This document shows, one piece after another, positions 1 to 6,605 of a DNA stretch of 64,000 nucleotides. A program made the translations under genes and the position numbers. The notes under the pieces were generated by a model. That model had not been told where the DNA came from, ran no database searches, and saw nothing but the letters and a program-made list of their open reading frames with translations. How positions within the stretch are numbered: the stretch's first letter is position 1; every line of letters begins with the position of its first letter. The DNA is from DATBLE01 sp963734065 (GTDB lineage Bacteria > Actinomycetota > Thermoleophilia > Gaiellales > Gaiellaceae): contig CAVTFN010000003.1 of assembly GCA_963734065.1 (NCBI GenBank), positions 1,488,001 through 1,552,000 of the forward strand, in the 5' to 3' direction.

Positions 1-577
1 AGAGCAGCCCGACCCGAGCCGGGTCGATCGTGCCGTCTTCGACGAGGCCGTCGAGCGTGATGCTACGGACGCTGCCCGCCTGCCCGGGGTGATCGCTGCC
101 GGCCGACATGACGCGGTGGCCGCCGCGGTTGCCGCCTCCGATCACGAGGTCCATCTCTTCCGCTCGGTTGCTGGCCGCGTACGGGAGCAGCGTGACGCGC
201 TCGTCCAGACCGTTCGCGACCAGGTTCAGCCGGCAGAGCCAGGCGTTCTGCGGCGAGGGTTCGAGCGCCACAGCCGTCGCGAAACCGTGCCGGCGAAGGG
301 CCATGACCGTGGTCGTGCCCATGTTCGCGCCTACCTCCACGAAGACGGCGTCGGCCCGAGGCCGGATCCCGCGGGCGCCGAGCTCGGCGAGCCCGTTGGC
401 CAGCGTGGTCATGTCGCGGCGCTTGCCGCGGACGAAAACGCGCCTGCCCACCCCCATGTCGTCGGTGGCCACGAAGAAGATCTCCTCGCCCACCTCGACG
501 GCGACGTACGGCGTTGCGTCCGCGGCCGCTGCGAAGAACGCCTCGCGCGCCTCGAACCGGGCTCGCCTCTCGCCCAC
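1..577 (-). CDS. FkbM family methyltransferase (C-terminus cut by window edge)
   Basis: The frame is open from a GTG at 577 to the window edge, giving 192 codons; the C-terminus lies outside. After about 65 residues comes an SAM-binding segment (VFVEVGANMGTTTVMALRR), then ALEPSPQNAWLCRLN, where the acidic residue typically contacts the SAM ribose, and SVRSITLDGLVEDG, typical of FkbM-family O-methyltransferases. The family methylates sugar or polyketide hydroxyls; the substrate here is unknown. The GTG lies one base after the stop of the upstream dioxygenase gene, so the two are probably co-transcribed. The N-terminal stretch before the Rossmann core is longer than in minimal FkbM domains. Confidence 0.8.
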   Translation of the reverse strand, partial: MGERRARFEAREAFFAAAADATPYVAVEVGEEIFFVATDDMGVGRRVFVRGKRRDMTTLANGLAELGARGIRPRADAVFVEVGANMGTTTVMALRRHGFATAVALEPSPQNAWLCRLNLVANGLDERVTLLPYAASNRAEEMDLVIGGGNRGGHRVMSAGSDHPGQAGSVRSITLDGLVEDGTIDPARVGLL

Positions 578-578
578 G

Positions 579-1484
579 CTAGCGCGGGCTCGGCAGCGGT
601 GTCAGGACCGGCTCCACCCGGTCGCGCAGGTGCTCGAACGCCGGCGGCAGCGACAGCCGCTCGCCGAGATGCTCGAGCGGCTCGTCCGTCGTGAAGCCCG
701 GCCCGAGCGTCGCGATCTCGAACAGCACGCCGCTCGGCTCGCGAAAGTAGATCGAGCGGAAGTAGAAGCGGTCGATCACCGGCGTCGGCCGTGCGCCCGC
801 CTCCTGGACGCGCGTCCGCCAGGCCTCGTGCTCGTCCATCGGCGAGGCCCAGGCGACGTGGTGAACCGTGCCTGCGCCGCCGACGCCGGGCCGGTCGGTC
901 ACGTCATAGAAGTAACGCGAGACCCGCTGCTCGCCGCGCGACTCGTAGACGCTCTCGGACTCCGGCCGGAAGCCCATGCCCGTCTCGAGGAAGTCCCGGC
1001 TGCGACCGGGGTCGTCGGTGTAGACCCGCACCGAGTCGAACCCCTGCAGCGCAAGCTCCGCAGGGATGTCGGGGTGCCGGGCGACGAGCGGCGCGTCGTC
1101 CGTCTCGACCACTGCCAGCTCGAGCTCCAGGCCCTCGGGATCGCGGAAGTGGAGGCTTCCGTCGCTGCGCTCCGAGGTGACGCCCACCTCGCCGAGCCGC
1201 TCTTCCCAGAAGCCGAGCGCCTCGCCCGAGCCGACCCGCCAGATCACCCGGTAGACCATTCCTGCCCCGGCCTGCCCGCGCCGCGCTCCGGGATACTCGA
1301 AGAAGGTCATGTCGGAGCCGGCCGAGCCGGTCTCGTCGGCGTAGAACAGGTGGTAGACGGTCGGGTCGTCCTGGTTGACCGTCTTCTTGACGAGCCGCAG
1401 GCCGAGAGTGCGCGCGTAGAACTCGACGTTCTGCGGCGCGTCGGCCGTGATGCAGGTGATGTGGTGGATGCCCTCGAGGCGCAC
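579..1484 (-). CDS. VOC-superfamily ring-cleaving dioxygenase (glyoxalase fold, MhqO-like)
   Basis: A 301-residue protein with two tandem glyoxalase/VOC modules, the usual length for MhqO-type extradiol dioxygenases. The first module opens with GIHHITCITAD, carrying a likely metal-ligand His, followed by NVEFYARTLGLRLVKKT and TVYHLFYADETG; the second starts near DSVRVYTDDPGRSRDFL and contains GTVHHVAWAS. Family members bind Fe(II) or a similar metal and open catechol or hydroquinone rings, or detoxify quinone-type electrophiles. The physiological substrate cannot be read from sequence. The ATG at 1484 is 7 bases after the stop of the RNA methyltransferase gene, and the FkbM gene follows at once, suggesting one transcript. 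Confidence 0.85.
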   Translation of the reverse strand: MRLEGIHHITCITADAPQNVEFYARTLGLRLVKKTVNQDDPTVYHLFYADETGSAGSDMTFFEYPGARRGQAGAGMVYRVIWRVGSGEALGFWEERLGEVGVTSERSDGSLHFRDPEGLELELAVVETDDAPLVARHPDIPAELALQGFDSVRVYTDDPGRSRDFLETGMGFRPESESVYESRGEQRVSRYFYDVTDRPGVGGAGTVHHVAWASPMDEHEAWRTRVQEAGARPTPVIDRFYFRSIYFREPSGVLFEIATLGPGFTTDEPLEHLGERLSLPPAFEHLRDRVEPVLTPLPSPR

Positions 1485-1491
1485 GTCCCGA

Positions 1492-2172
1492 TCATAGGCG
1501 GCGCCTCCATTCGTAGAGCGCGATCGCGGCCGCAGCGGCGACGTTCAGCGACTCGGCCCCCGTGGCCAGCGGGATCGACACCACCGCGTCGCAGGACGCG
1601 GCCACCTCGCCCGGCAACCCGTCGCGCTCCGCCCCGAGCACGAGCACCGTCTCCTCCCCCAGCTCGACCCCGTCGAGCGGGTCGCCTCCGTGGGCGGCCA
1701 GCGCGACCCGCCGCCCCCCACGGATCTCGTCGAAGCGGCCGAGCGGCACACGGAAGATCGCCCCGGCCGACCCGCGCAGCGCCTTCGGCCCGGTCGGGTC
1801 GGCGCAGCCCTCGGAGAGGGCAACCGACGCGCCGAACGCATCCGCGGTCCGGATCAGCGTGCCGACGTTGCCCGGGTCAGCAACGTGCCAGAGCGCCAGA
1901 ACCGCCGGCCGGGCCGTCCAGGACGGCAGGTCCGCGATCCGGAAGACTCCGATCACCCGCGGCGCGTGGGCGAGCGTCGAGACGGAGGCGAGCAGCTCGG
2001 GCTCGACGTCCTCCCCGGCGACGAGCAGGTCGGCGGGCTCGATCCCGGCGGCCAGGGCGGCGTCGACCAGGTCCTCGCCCTCGCAGGCGAGCAACCCGAG
2101 CTTGGCCCGCTGACGCCTGCTCTCCAGCCGCCGGATCAGCTTCAGCCGGGGGTTCGTCGGCGAGGTGATCAT
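1492..2172 (-). CDS. TrmH/SpoU family RNA 2'-O-methyltransferase
   Basis: A 226-residue protein. It begins SPTNPRLKLIRRLESRR, the usual N-terminal substrate-binding segment (SpoU_sub_bind), and carries the trefoil-knot SPOUT motifs: WHVADPGNVGTLIRTADAFG (motif 1), VLVLGAERDGLPGEV (motif 2) and IPLATGAESLNVAAAAA (motif 3). These enzymes methylate 2'-hydroxyls of rRNA or tRNA with SAM. In many bacteria such a gene sits just downstream of infC-rpmI-rplT; here sulfotransferase and glycosyltransferase genes lie between rplT and it, so an insertion may have split that arrangement (inference). The ATG at 2172 was chosen because the longer open frame upstream has no homology-like sequence and antiparallels the sulfotransferase. 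Confidence 0.9.
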   Translation of the reverse strand: MITSPTNPRLKLIRRLESRRQRAKLGLLACEGEDLVDAALAAGIEPADLLVAGEDVEPELLASVSTLAHAPRVIGVFRIADLPSWTARPAVLALWHVADPGNVGTLIRTADAFGASVALSEGCADPTGPKALRGSAGAIFRVPLGRFDEIRGGRRVALAAHGGDPLDGVELGEETVLVLGAERDGLPGEVAASCDAVVSIPLATGAESLNVAAAAAIALYEWRRRL

Positions 2173-2236
2173 GGCGCAGCCCAGCTTACGGCCCGGGCGG
2201 GAGAGTGCTCCTGCTGGTGCCGCTAGACTCGCGCGC

Positions 2237-3277
2237 GTGACGGGGACACAGCCCTCCGATGCCGTGCCGGAGGCCGCCGAGGTCACGAGCGGGCTCCTCG
2301 ACGCCGACGAGTACCGAAGCCTCGCCCGAACCCGCGTCGAGCACTCGGTCGCGGTGCGCGAGCCCCTGGTGCTGGTCTCGCAGATCGAGCGCTCCGGCGG
2401 GACGCTGCTCAGCCGTCTCTTCGACGGCCACCCCGAGTGCCATGCACACACGAGGGAGCTCGAGATCGGCTACCCGAACGACAAGCGGCACTGGCCGCCC
2501 ATCGACCTCGCCCGTCCCGACAGCTGGTTCGAGATGCTCCACGAGGCGCATCCCGGCAAGTACCGCAGAAAGGGCGACTGGAGCTCGAAGCGGGGTCCGG
2601 AGCGGATTCCGTTCCTCTTCTCGATCCGGCTCCAGCGGGAGATCTTCGACCGCTGCGTCGCGGGCCGGAGCATCGACAGCGCGCGCGACGTCATCGACTG
2701 CTACTTCACCTCCTACTTCAACGCCTGGCTCGACAACCACAACCTCTACACCGGCCCGAAGAAGGTCGTCACCGGCTTCGTCCCGCGGCTGAGCCTGAGG
2801 CTCGAGGAGCTGGAGCGGTTCTTCGGCGACTACCCGGACGGGACGTTCGTCTCCATCGTGCGGAACCCGTGCGGCTGGTACCTGTCTTTCCGGGGCCACC
2901 GCGACGCCAACGTCGAGGCTGACGTCGAAGGCGCGCTGGGCCTCTGGCGCCGCTCGACCGAGGTCGCGCTCGAGGCGCACGAGCGGCGACCGGAGCGCGT
3001 TCTCCTCGTCGCCTACGAGGCGCTCGTCCGTGACCCCGAGGCGACGATGCGGCACGTCGCCGATCGCGTCGGCATCACCATGTCGCCCGAGCTCCTCGTC
3101 CCCACCTTCAACGGGCGGCCGGTCGCAGCCAACTCGAGCTCGCAGATCGACGGGAGGGGCGTTCTTCCGGAGCGCGCGGAGGCCTGGCGCGAGATCCTCG
3201 ACGCGGCCACCACGGGTCGCATCGGAGCGCTGTCGGACGATCTGTACGAGCGCGCGCAGGCCGCTGCGGCGGGATAG
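2237..3277 (+). CDS. sulfotransferase family protein (copy A)
   Basis: A 346-residue protein starting at GTG 2237. ISQ/VSQIERSGGTLLSRLF near residue 45 is the 5'-phosphosulfate loop of PAPS sulfotransferases, and TFVSIVRNPCGWYLS near residue 215 is the 3'-phosphate-binding region. The family moves a sulfuryl group from PAPS to sugars, lipids or phenols. The protein is a close paralogue of the minus-strand gene at 4278-5288; both share DEYRSL/SEYRSL near the N-terminus, which supports the GTG rather than the in-frame ATG at 2165 that would overlap the RNA methyltransferase start. The downstream glycosyltransferase-like gene begins 5 bases after the stop, so the pair may build a sulfated glycan (inference). 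Confidence 0.8.
   Translation: MTGTQPSDAVPEAAEVTSGLLDADEYRSLARTRVEHSVAVREPLVLVSQIERSGGTLLSRLFDGHPECHAHTRELEIGYPNDKRHWPPIDLARPDSWFEMLHEAHPGKYRRKGDWSSKRGPERIPFLFSIRLQREIFDRCVAGRSIDSARDVIDCYFTSYFNAWLDNHNLYTGPKKVVTGFVPRLSLRLEELERFFGDYPDGTFVSIVRNPCGWYLSFRGHRDANVEADVEGALGLWRRSTEVALEAHERRPERVLLVAYEALVRDPEATMRHVADRVGITMSPELLVPTFNGRPVAANSSSQIDGRGVLPERAEAWREILDAATTGRIGALSDDLYERAQAAAAG
2687..2785 (+). repeat. inverted repeat arm 1 (inside sulfotransferase A)
   Basis: This 99-base stretch encodes the DCYFTSYFNAWLDNHNLYTG region and is nearly identical, in reverse complement, to 4761-4859 inside sulfotransferase B. The differences I see are a few, mostly third-position, changes. The two arms flank the glycosyltransferase gene. 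Confidence 0.85.
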
Positions 3278-3282
3278 GTCGC

Positions 3283-4281
3283 GTGCGAGTCCGCACCGTT
3301 CTCGACGCGCGACCGTCGGCGCCGCCGCGCTATCTGCTCCACGTGCTCGTGCTCGCCCACTCCTGGGCGGTCTGGAGCAGGCAGGCAGCGCTCGAGGTCG
3401 TGACCGTGGGACGCCCGCCGGCGCCGGTCGAGGCCGCGCTCCGAGACCTCGGGGTCGGGTTGATCGTGTCGGAGCCGCACCCGCTGGACGGGCTGACGAG
3501 GACGGCGAACAAGCTGCTCGCGCTGGCCCCGCCCGACGGCGACGGTGGCGAGGGGGTGCTCGTCGTCGACAACGACGTCTGCCTGCTCGGCGACGTCGGC
3601 GCCCCTCCGCGGAGCTCGGTCGGGGCGTCGGTCGCGAGCCGGGCGCGGGTCCGGGCGAAGCAATGGGAGGAGCTCGAGCGGCTCACGGGCCTGGCACCGA
3701 TCCGGGAGGAGTGGCTGTCCCCGCACGAGGCCCTCCGGGCCCGGGTCGAGGGCGGTTCGCCGCGGCGGGACACCGGGCTGTATCTGAACTCCGGCGTCGT
3801 CTGGGTCCAGGAGCCGGTGGCGTTCGAGCGCGTCTGGGCGGACCACATCCGGCGCATCGACGCAGCGTTCCGCGGACATCTGCTCGAGTCGTCCTGGGTG
3901 TCGGGGTGGGGCGGCGACCAGGCCGGGCTTGCCACGGCCGTCGCCGAGCACGGCGGGTTCGCCGTTCTGCCGGTCGCGTACAACTTCCGGCCGGTCTGCT
4001 TCAGGCTGGGTGCCGACGTGCCGCCCAAGATCGTCCATCTCGGCGAGCTCGGCGCGTCGAGCGGCGGGATGCAGCCGTTCTCCGAGCTCCTCACCGCCTG
4101 GTGGCGGCGGCGCATCCTCGGGCCGATCCGACGGCTGCGGCGGAACGCCGGCGGCTGGCCGTCGGCGGAGGAAGAAGCACGGCTCCTCGACGAGGCGACG
4201 GCCGTCCGCGACCGCCTCCTGGCTCTGGGGCGCGACGCCCGCCTGGACCGGCTGCCGCCGATCCTCGGGCCACGGGACTAG
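3283..4281 (+). CDS. glycosyltransferase-like protein (GT-A fold suspected)
   Basis: A 332-residue protein from GTG 3283. EGVLVVDNDVCLLGDV near residue 95 is a DxD-type nucleotide-sugar/metal motif. Further on are DTGLYLNSGVVWV and the WGGDQAGLATAVAEHGG segment, both common in GT-A enzymes that inspect the acceptor side. FAVLPVAYNFRPVCFR and the later PPKIVHLGEL resemble the C-terminal part of GT8-like enzymes. There is no signal peptide or membrane segment. The gene follows sulfotransferase A by 5 bases and its stop shares bases with the convergent stop of sulfotransferase B. Sugar donor and acceptor are not predictable; the family call rests on motifs only. Confidence 0.6.
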   Translation: MRVRTVLDARPSAPPRYLLHVLVLAHSWAVWSRQAALEVVTVGRPPAPVEAALRDLGVGLIVSEPHPLDGLTRTANKLLALAPPDGDGGEGVLVVDNDVCLLGDVGAPPRSSVGASVASRARVRAKQWEELERLTGLAPIREEWLSPHEALRARVEGGSPRRDTGLYLNSGVVWVQEPVAFERVWADHIRRIDAAFRGHLLESSWVSGWGGDQAGLATAVAEHGGFAVLPVAYNFRPVCFRLGADVPPKIVHLGELGASSGGMQPFSELLTAWWRRRILGPIRRLRRNAGGWPSAEEEARLLDEATAVRDRLLALGRDARLDRLPPILGPRD

Positions 4282-5288
4282 AGCGCAGCCACCTCCGCGC
4301 GCCGGTACAGATCGCCGGCGATCTCCTCGATTCGCGCGATGGCGTCTGGCTCGACCTCGGCCCGCCACGCCTCCGCCCGCCCTGGGACGACAGTACGCGC
4401 GTCGACGGCGGTGCTGGAGTTCGCGCGGATCGGCAGGCCGTTGAAGGTCGGCTCCAGCAGCACGGGGGACATCGAGATCCCGATCCGGCCTGCGAGACGC
4501 TCCATGACGTGCTCGGTATCGCGAACGAGCTGCTCGTAGAGGACCAGGACGGCGCGGTCGGGCCAGCGGTCTCGCGCTTCGAGCGCGACCGTCGTCGAGG
4601 CCGACCACCGGGGGAGCGCAGACTCGACCTCCTCGTACCGGGGCTTCAGGCGACGCGCCGAGCCGTACCAGCCTCGCGGATCGCGGACGATCGAGACGAA
4701 CGTGCCGTCCGGATACGACTCGAAGAACCGCTCGATGTTGTCGCGGTGGACGCCGAGCCCCGGCACGAAGCCGGTCACGACCTTCTTCGGCCCGGTGTAG
4801 AGGTTGTGGTTGTCGAGCCAGGCGTTGAAGTAGGACGTGAGGTAGCAGTCGAGTACGTCCCGGGTCGTCCCGATCGGCCGAGCGGCAACGCACGTGTCGA
4901 ACACCCTCCGCTGAAGCGGAGGCGAGAACAGGAACGGGAAGACGTCCTCGTCGCTCGACGGCCGGAAGCTCCAGTAGCCGCGCTTCCGGTACTTGACGAC
5001 GCGGCGTTCGCACAGGATCCCGAACCACGTCTCTGGACGATCGAGGTCGAGCGCCGGCCAACGCGACTTCTTCGGATAGCCGATCTTCAGCTCCTGCGGG
5101 TGGGCGTGGCACTCGGAGTGCCCGTCGAAGAGACGGCTGAGCAGGGTGCCGCCGGAACGGGCGATCTGCGAGATCAGGACGAGGGGTTGATCGACCGGGA
5201 CGAGGTGGCGCAGGCGGGCCGACGAGAGGCTGCGGTACTCGCTGGCCTCCCGCGCGTCGTCCGACGTCGACGCCGGAACCTGCCCCAT
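4278..5288 (-). CDS. sulfotransferase family protein (copy B)
   Basis: A 336-residue paralogue of the gene at 2237-3277. The PAPS-binding loop is ISQIARSGGTLLSRLFDGH near residue 40 and the 3'-phosphate region is TFVSIVRDPRGWYGSARR near residue 205. The segment YFNAWLDNHNLYTGPKKVV is shared with copy A. Its ATG lies 10 bases after the rplT stop on the same strand, so it is probably transcribed as the tail of the infC-rpmI-rplT operon, an unusual position for a sulfotransferase. The converging glycosyltransferase gene shares its last bases with this stop. The substrate is unknown. Confidence 0.8.
   Translation of the reverse strand: MGQVPASTSDDAREASEYRSLSSARLRHLVPVDQPLVLISQIARSGGTLLSRLFDGHSECHAHPQELKIGYPKKSRWPALDLDRPETWFGILCERRVVKYRKRGYWSFRPSSDEDVFPFLFSPPLQRRVFDTCVAARPIGTTRDVLDCYLTSYFNAWLDNHNLYTGPKKVVTGFVPGLGVHRDNIERFFESYPDGTFVSIVRDPRGWYGSARRLKPRYEEVESALPRWSASTTVALEARDRWPDRAVLVLYEQLVRDTEHVMERLAGRIGISMSPVLLEPTFNGLPIRANSSTAVDARTVVPGRAEAWRAEVEPDAIARIEEIAGDLYRRAEVAAL
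4761..4859 (-). repeat. inverted repeat arm 2 (inside sulfotransferase B)
   Basis: Reverse-complement partner of 2687-2785. Because the arms are inverted and long, homologous recombination between them could invert the intervening 2 kb and exchange the 5' parts of the two sulfotransferase genes; this is inference from the arrangement. Confidence 0.85.
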
Positions 5289-5298
5289 CCGGACGAGC

Positions 5299-5658
5299 TT
5301 ACGCCGCGAGCGCCGACTTGGCCTGCTCGGCGATCATGCCGAAGGCGTCGGGGTCGCTGACGGCGAGTTCTGCCAGCACCTTGCGGTCGAGCTCGATCTC
5401 CGCTTTCTTGCAGCCGGCGACGAACTGGTTGTAGGACAGCCCGTGCTGGCGCGCGGCGGCGTTGATGCGGATGATCCAGAGGCTCCGCATCGTCCGCTTC
5501 CGCACCTTGCGGTCGCGGTACGCGTACTTGTACGAGTGGTCGAGCTGCTCCTTCGCCCGGCGGTAGGTCGTGGACTTGAGGCCCCAGTAGCCCTTCGCCT
5601 GCTCGAGAGCCTTGCGGCGCTTCTTGCGCGCGTGGACGGATCGCTTGACGCGGGGCAT
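5299..5658 (-). CDS. rplT: 50S ribosomal protein L20
   Basis: A 119-residue basic protein beginning PRVKRSVHARKKRRK with the L20 signature AKGYWGLKSTTYRRAKEQ, RTMRSLWIIRINAAARQ and LSYNQFVAGCKKAEIELDR; length and motifs match the family. It binds 23S rRNA early in large-subunit assembly and in several bacteria represses its own operon at the mRNA level. It lies 11 bases after rpmI, in the canonical infC-rpmI-rplT order. The sulfotransferase follows 10 bases downstream. Confidence 0.98.
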   Translation of the reverse strand: MPRVKRSVHARKKRRKALEQAKGYWGLKSTTYRRAKEQLDHSYKYAYRDRKVRKRTMRSLWIIRINAAARQHGLSYNQFVAGCKKAEIELDRKVLAELAVSDPDAFGMIAEQAKSALAA

Positions 5659-5669
5659 TGCGCTCCTTC

Positions 5670-5864
5670 CTAGATCCCGAGCTGCTTGCGGGCGTTCTTG
5701 ACGTCGCTAGGCGCTAGCGGCGCGTCCCTGCGGAAGCTCCGCTTCCGCTTGGGGGACTTCTTCTCCAGCATGTGGCTCTTCATCGCGCGGCGGCGCAGGA
5801 TCTTCCCGCCCCCGGTCACCTTGAACCGCTTCTTCGCTCCGCTGTGTGTCTTCTGCTTCGGCAT
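5670..5864 (-). CDS. rpmI: 50S ribosomal protein L35
   Basis: A 64-residue protein, the normal L35 length, starting MPKQKTHSGAKKRFKVTGGG and ending DVKNARKQLGI, with the usual strongly basic middle (RRRAMKSHMLEKKSPKRK). The ATG at 5864 is set by homology; the upstream in-frame extension has no family similarity. The start and most of the gene lie inside the 3' end of infC in another frame, so its ribosome binding site is within infC coding sequence and translation is likely coupled to it. Confidence 0.97.
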   Translation of the reverse strand: MPKQKTHSGAKKRFKVTGGGKILRRRAMKSHMLEKKSPKRKRSFRRDAPLAPSDVKNARKQLGI

Positions 5865-6438
5865 CGTTCGTGTCTCCAAGTTTCTGTCCGGCATTCTTGG
5901 TCGGGCCCAGAACCATCACCATGTTGCGGCCGTCTAGGAGCGGCGGCTGCTCGACCGCGCCGATCTCCTTCACGTCCTCGGCCAGCCGCATCAGCAGGTC
6001 ACGCCCCCGCTCCGGATGGCTGGTCTCCCTGCCCCGGAACATGATCGTCACCTTGACCTTCGCGCGCTGGTTGAGAAAGCGCTCGACGTGGCCTTTCTTG
6101 GTGTTGTAGTCGTGGATCTGGATCTTCGGCCTGAGCTTGATCTCCTTGACGTGGATCTGCGACTGGTGCTTCCGCGCCTGCTTCGCCTTCTGCTCCTGCT
6201 CGTACCGGTACTTCCCGTAGTCCATGACCTTGGCCACGGGCGGGTCGGCCTGAGCCGCGATCTCGACGAGGTCGAGCCCCTTCGAGTACGCGTATTCGAG
6301 CGCTTCGGCGGACGCCTTGATCCCGATCTGGGAACCGTCCTCGTCCACCAGCCGGACGCGCGGCACGCGGATCTGGTCGTTGATCCGGTTCTGAGAGGCC
6401 GGGCGAACCGGAGGTTCTACGCTTCGCCGCGGTCTCAA
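5707..6438 (-). CDS. infC: translation initiation factor IF-3 with out-of-frame C-terminal extension over rpmI
   Basis: The first about 180 residues are a complete IF-3: SQNRINDQIRVPRVRLVDE, YSKGLDLVEIAAQADPPVAK, VMDYGKYRYEQEQK (linker), IKLRPKIQIHDYNTK and MFRGRETSHPERGRDLL. The family normally ends shortly after the NMVMVLGP segment, but here the frame continues about 60 more residues (GQKLGDTNDAEAEDTQ onward) and stops only at 5707, 158 bases inside rpmI. The extension is read from rpmI sequence in another frame, so it is either a real overlap or the result of a lost stop or indel. A stop at 6445-6447 limits the start; TTG at 6438 is the only usual start codon before the conserved core. 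Confidence 0.88.
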   Translation of the reverse strand: MRPRRSVEPPVRPASQNRINDQIRVPRVRLVDEDGSQIGIKASAEALEYAYSKGLDLVEIAAQADPPVAKVMDYGKYRYEQEQKAKQARKHQSQIHVKEIKLRPKIQIHDYNTKKGHVERFLNQRAKVKVTIMFRGRETSHPERGRDLLMRLAEDVKEIGAVEQPPLLDGRNMVMVLGPTKNAGQKLGDTNDAEAEDTQRSEEAVQGDRGREDPAPPRDEEPHAGEEVPQAEAELPQGRAASA

Positions 6439-6478
6439 AGGCTGTTATCCAAGCTCGTTCGGTTCTCCTTCTTCGATG

Positions 6479-6503
6479 AACAAAAGCCGCTGCAAGCAGC
6501 GGC
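6479..6503 (-). terminator. Rho-independent terminator or attenuator between thrS and infC
   Basis: On the minus strand GCCGCTG-CTTG-CAGCGGC (6503-6486) forms a perfect 7-bp stem with a 4-base loop followed by TTTTGTT. It sits after the thrS stop and about 40 bases before infC, so it either ends thrS transcripts or attenuates the infC operon. Confidence 0.75.
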
Positions 6504-6605
6504 CACGATTCCAGTCAACCCGACTCGGTTGAACCTCTGCGCGGACACGTCTCTAAAGCGATACGGCCGGGGAGGTGAGGAACGGATGTCCCTGCTTGAG
6601 CAGGC

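Noticed and set aside
3013..5360. Long open frames on both strands across the glycosyltransferase and sulfotransferase genes
   Set aside because: They overlap genes with motifs in the correct frame, and have no family features.
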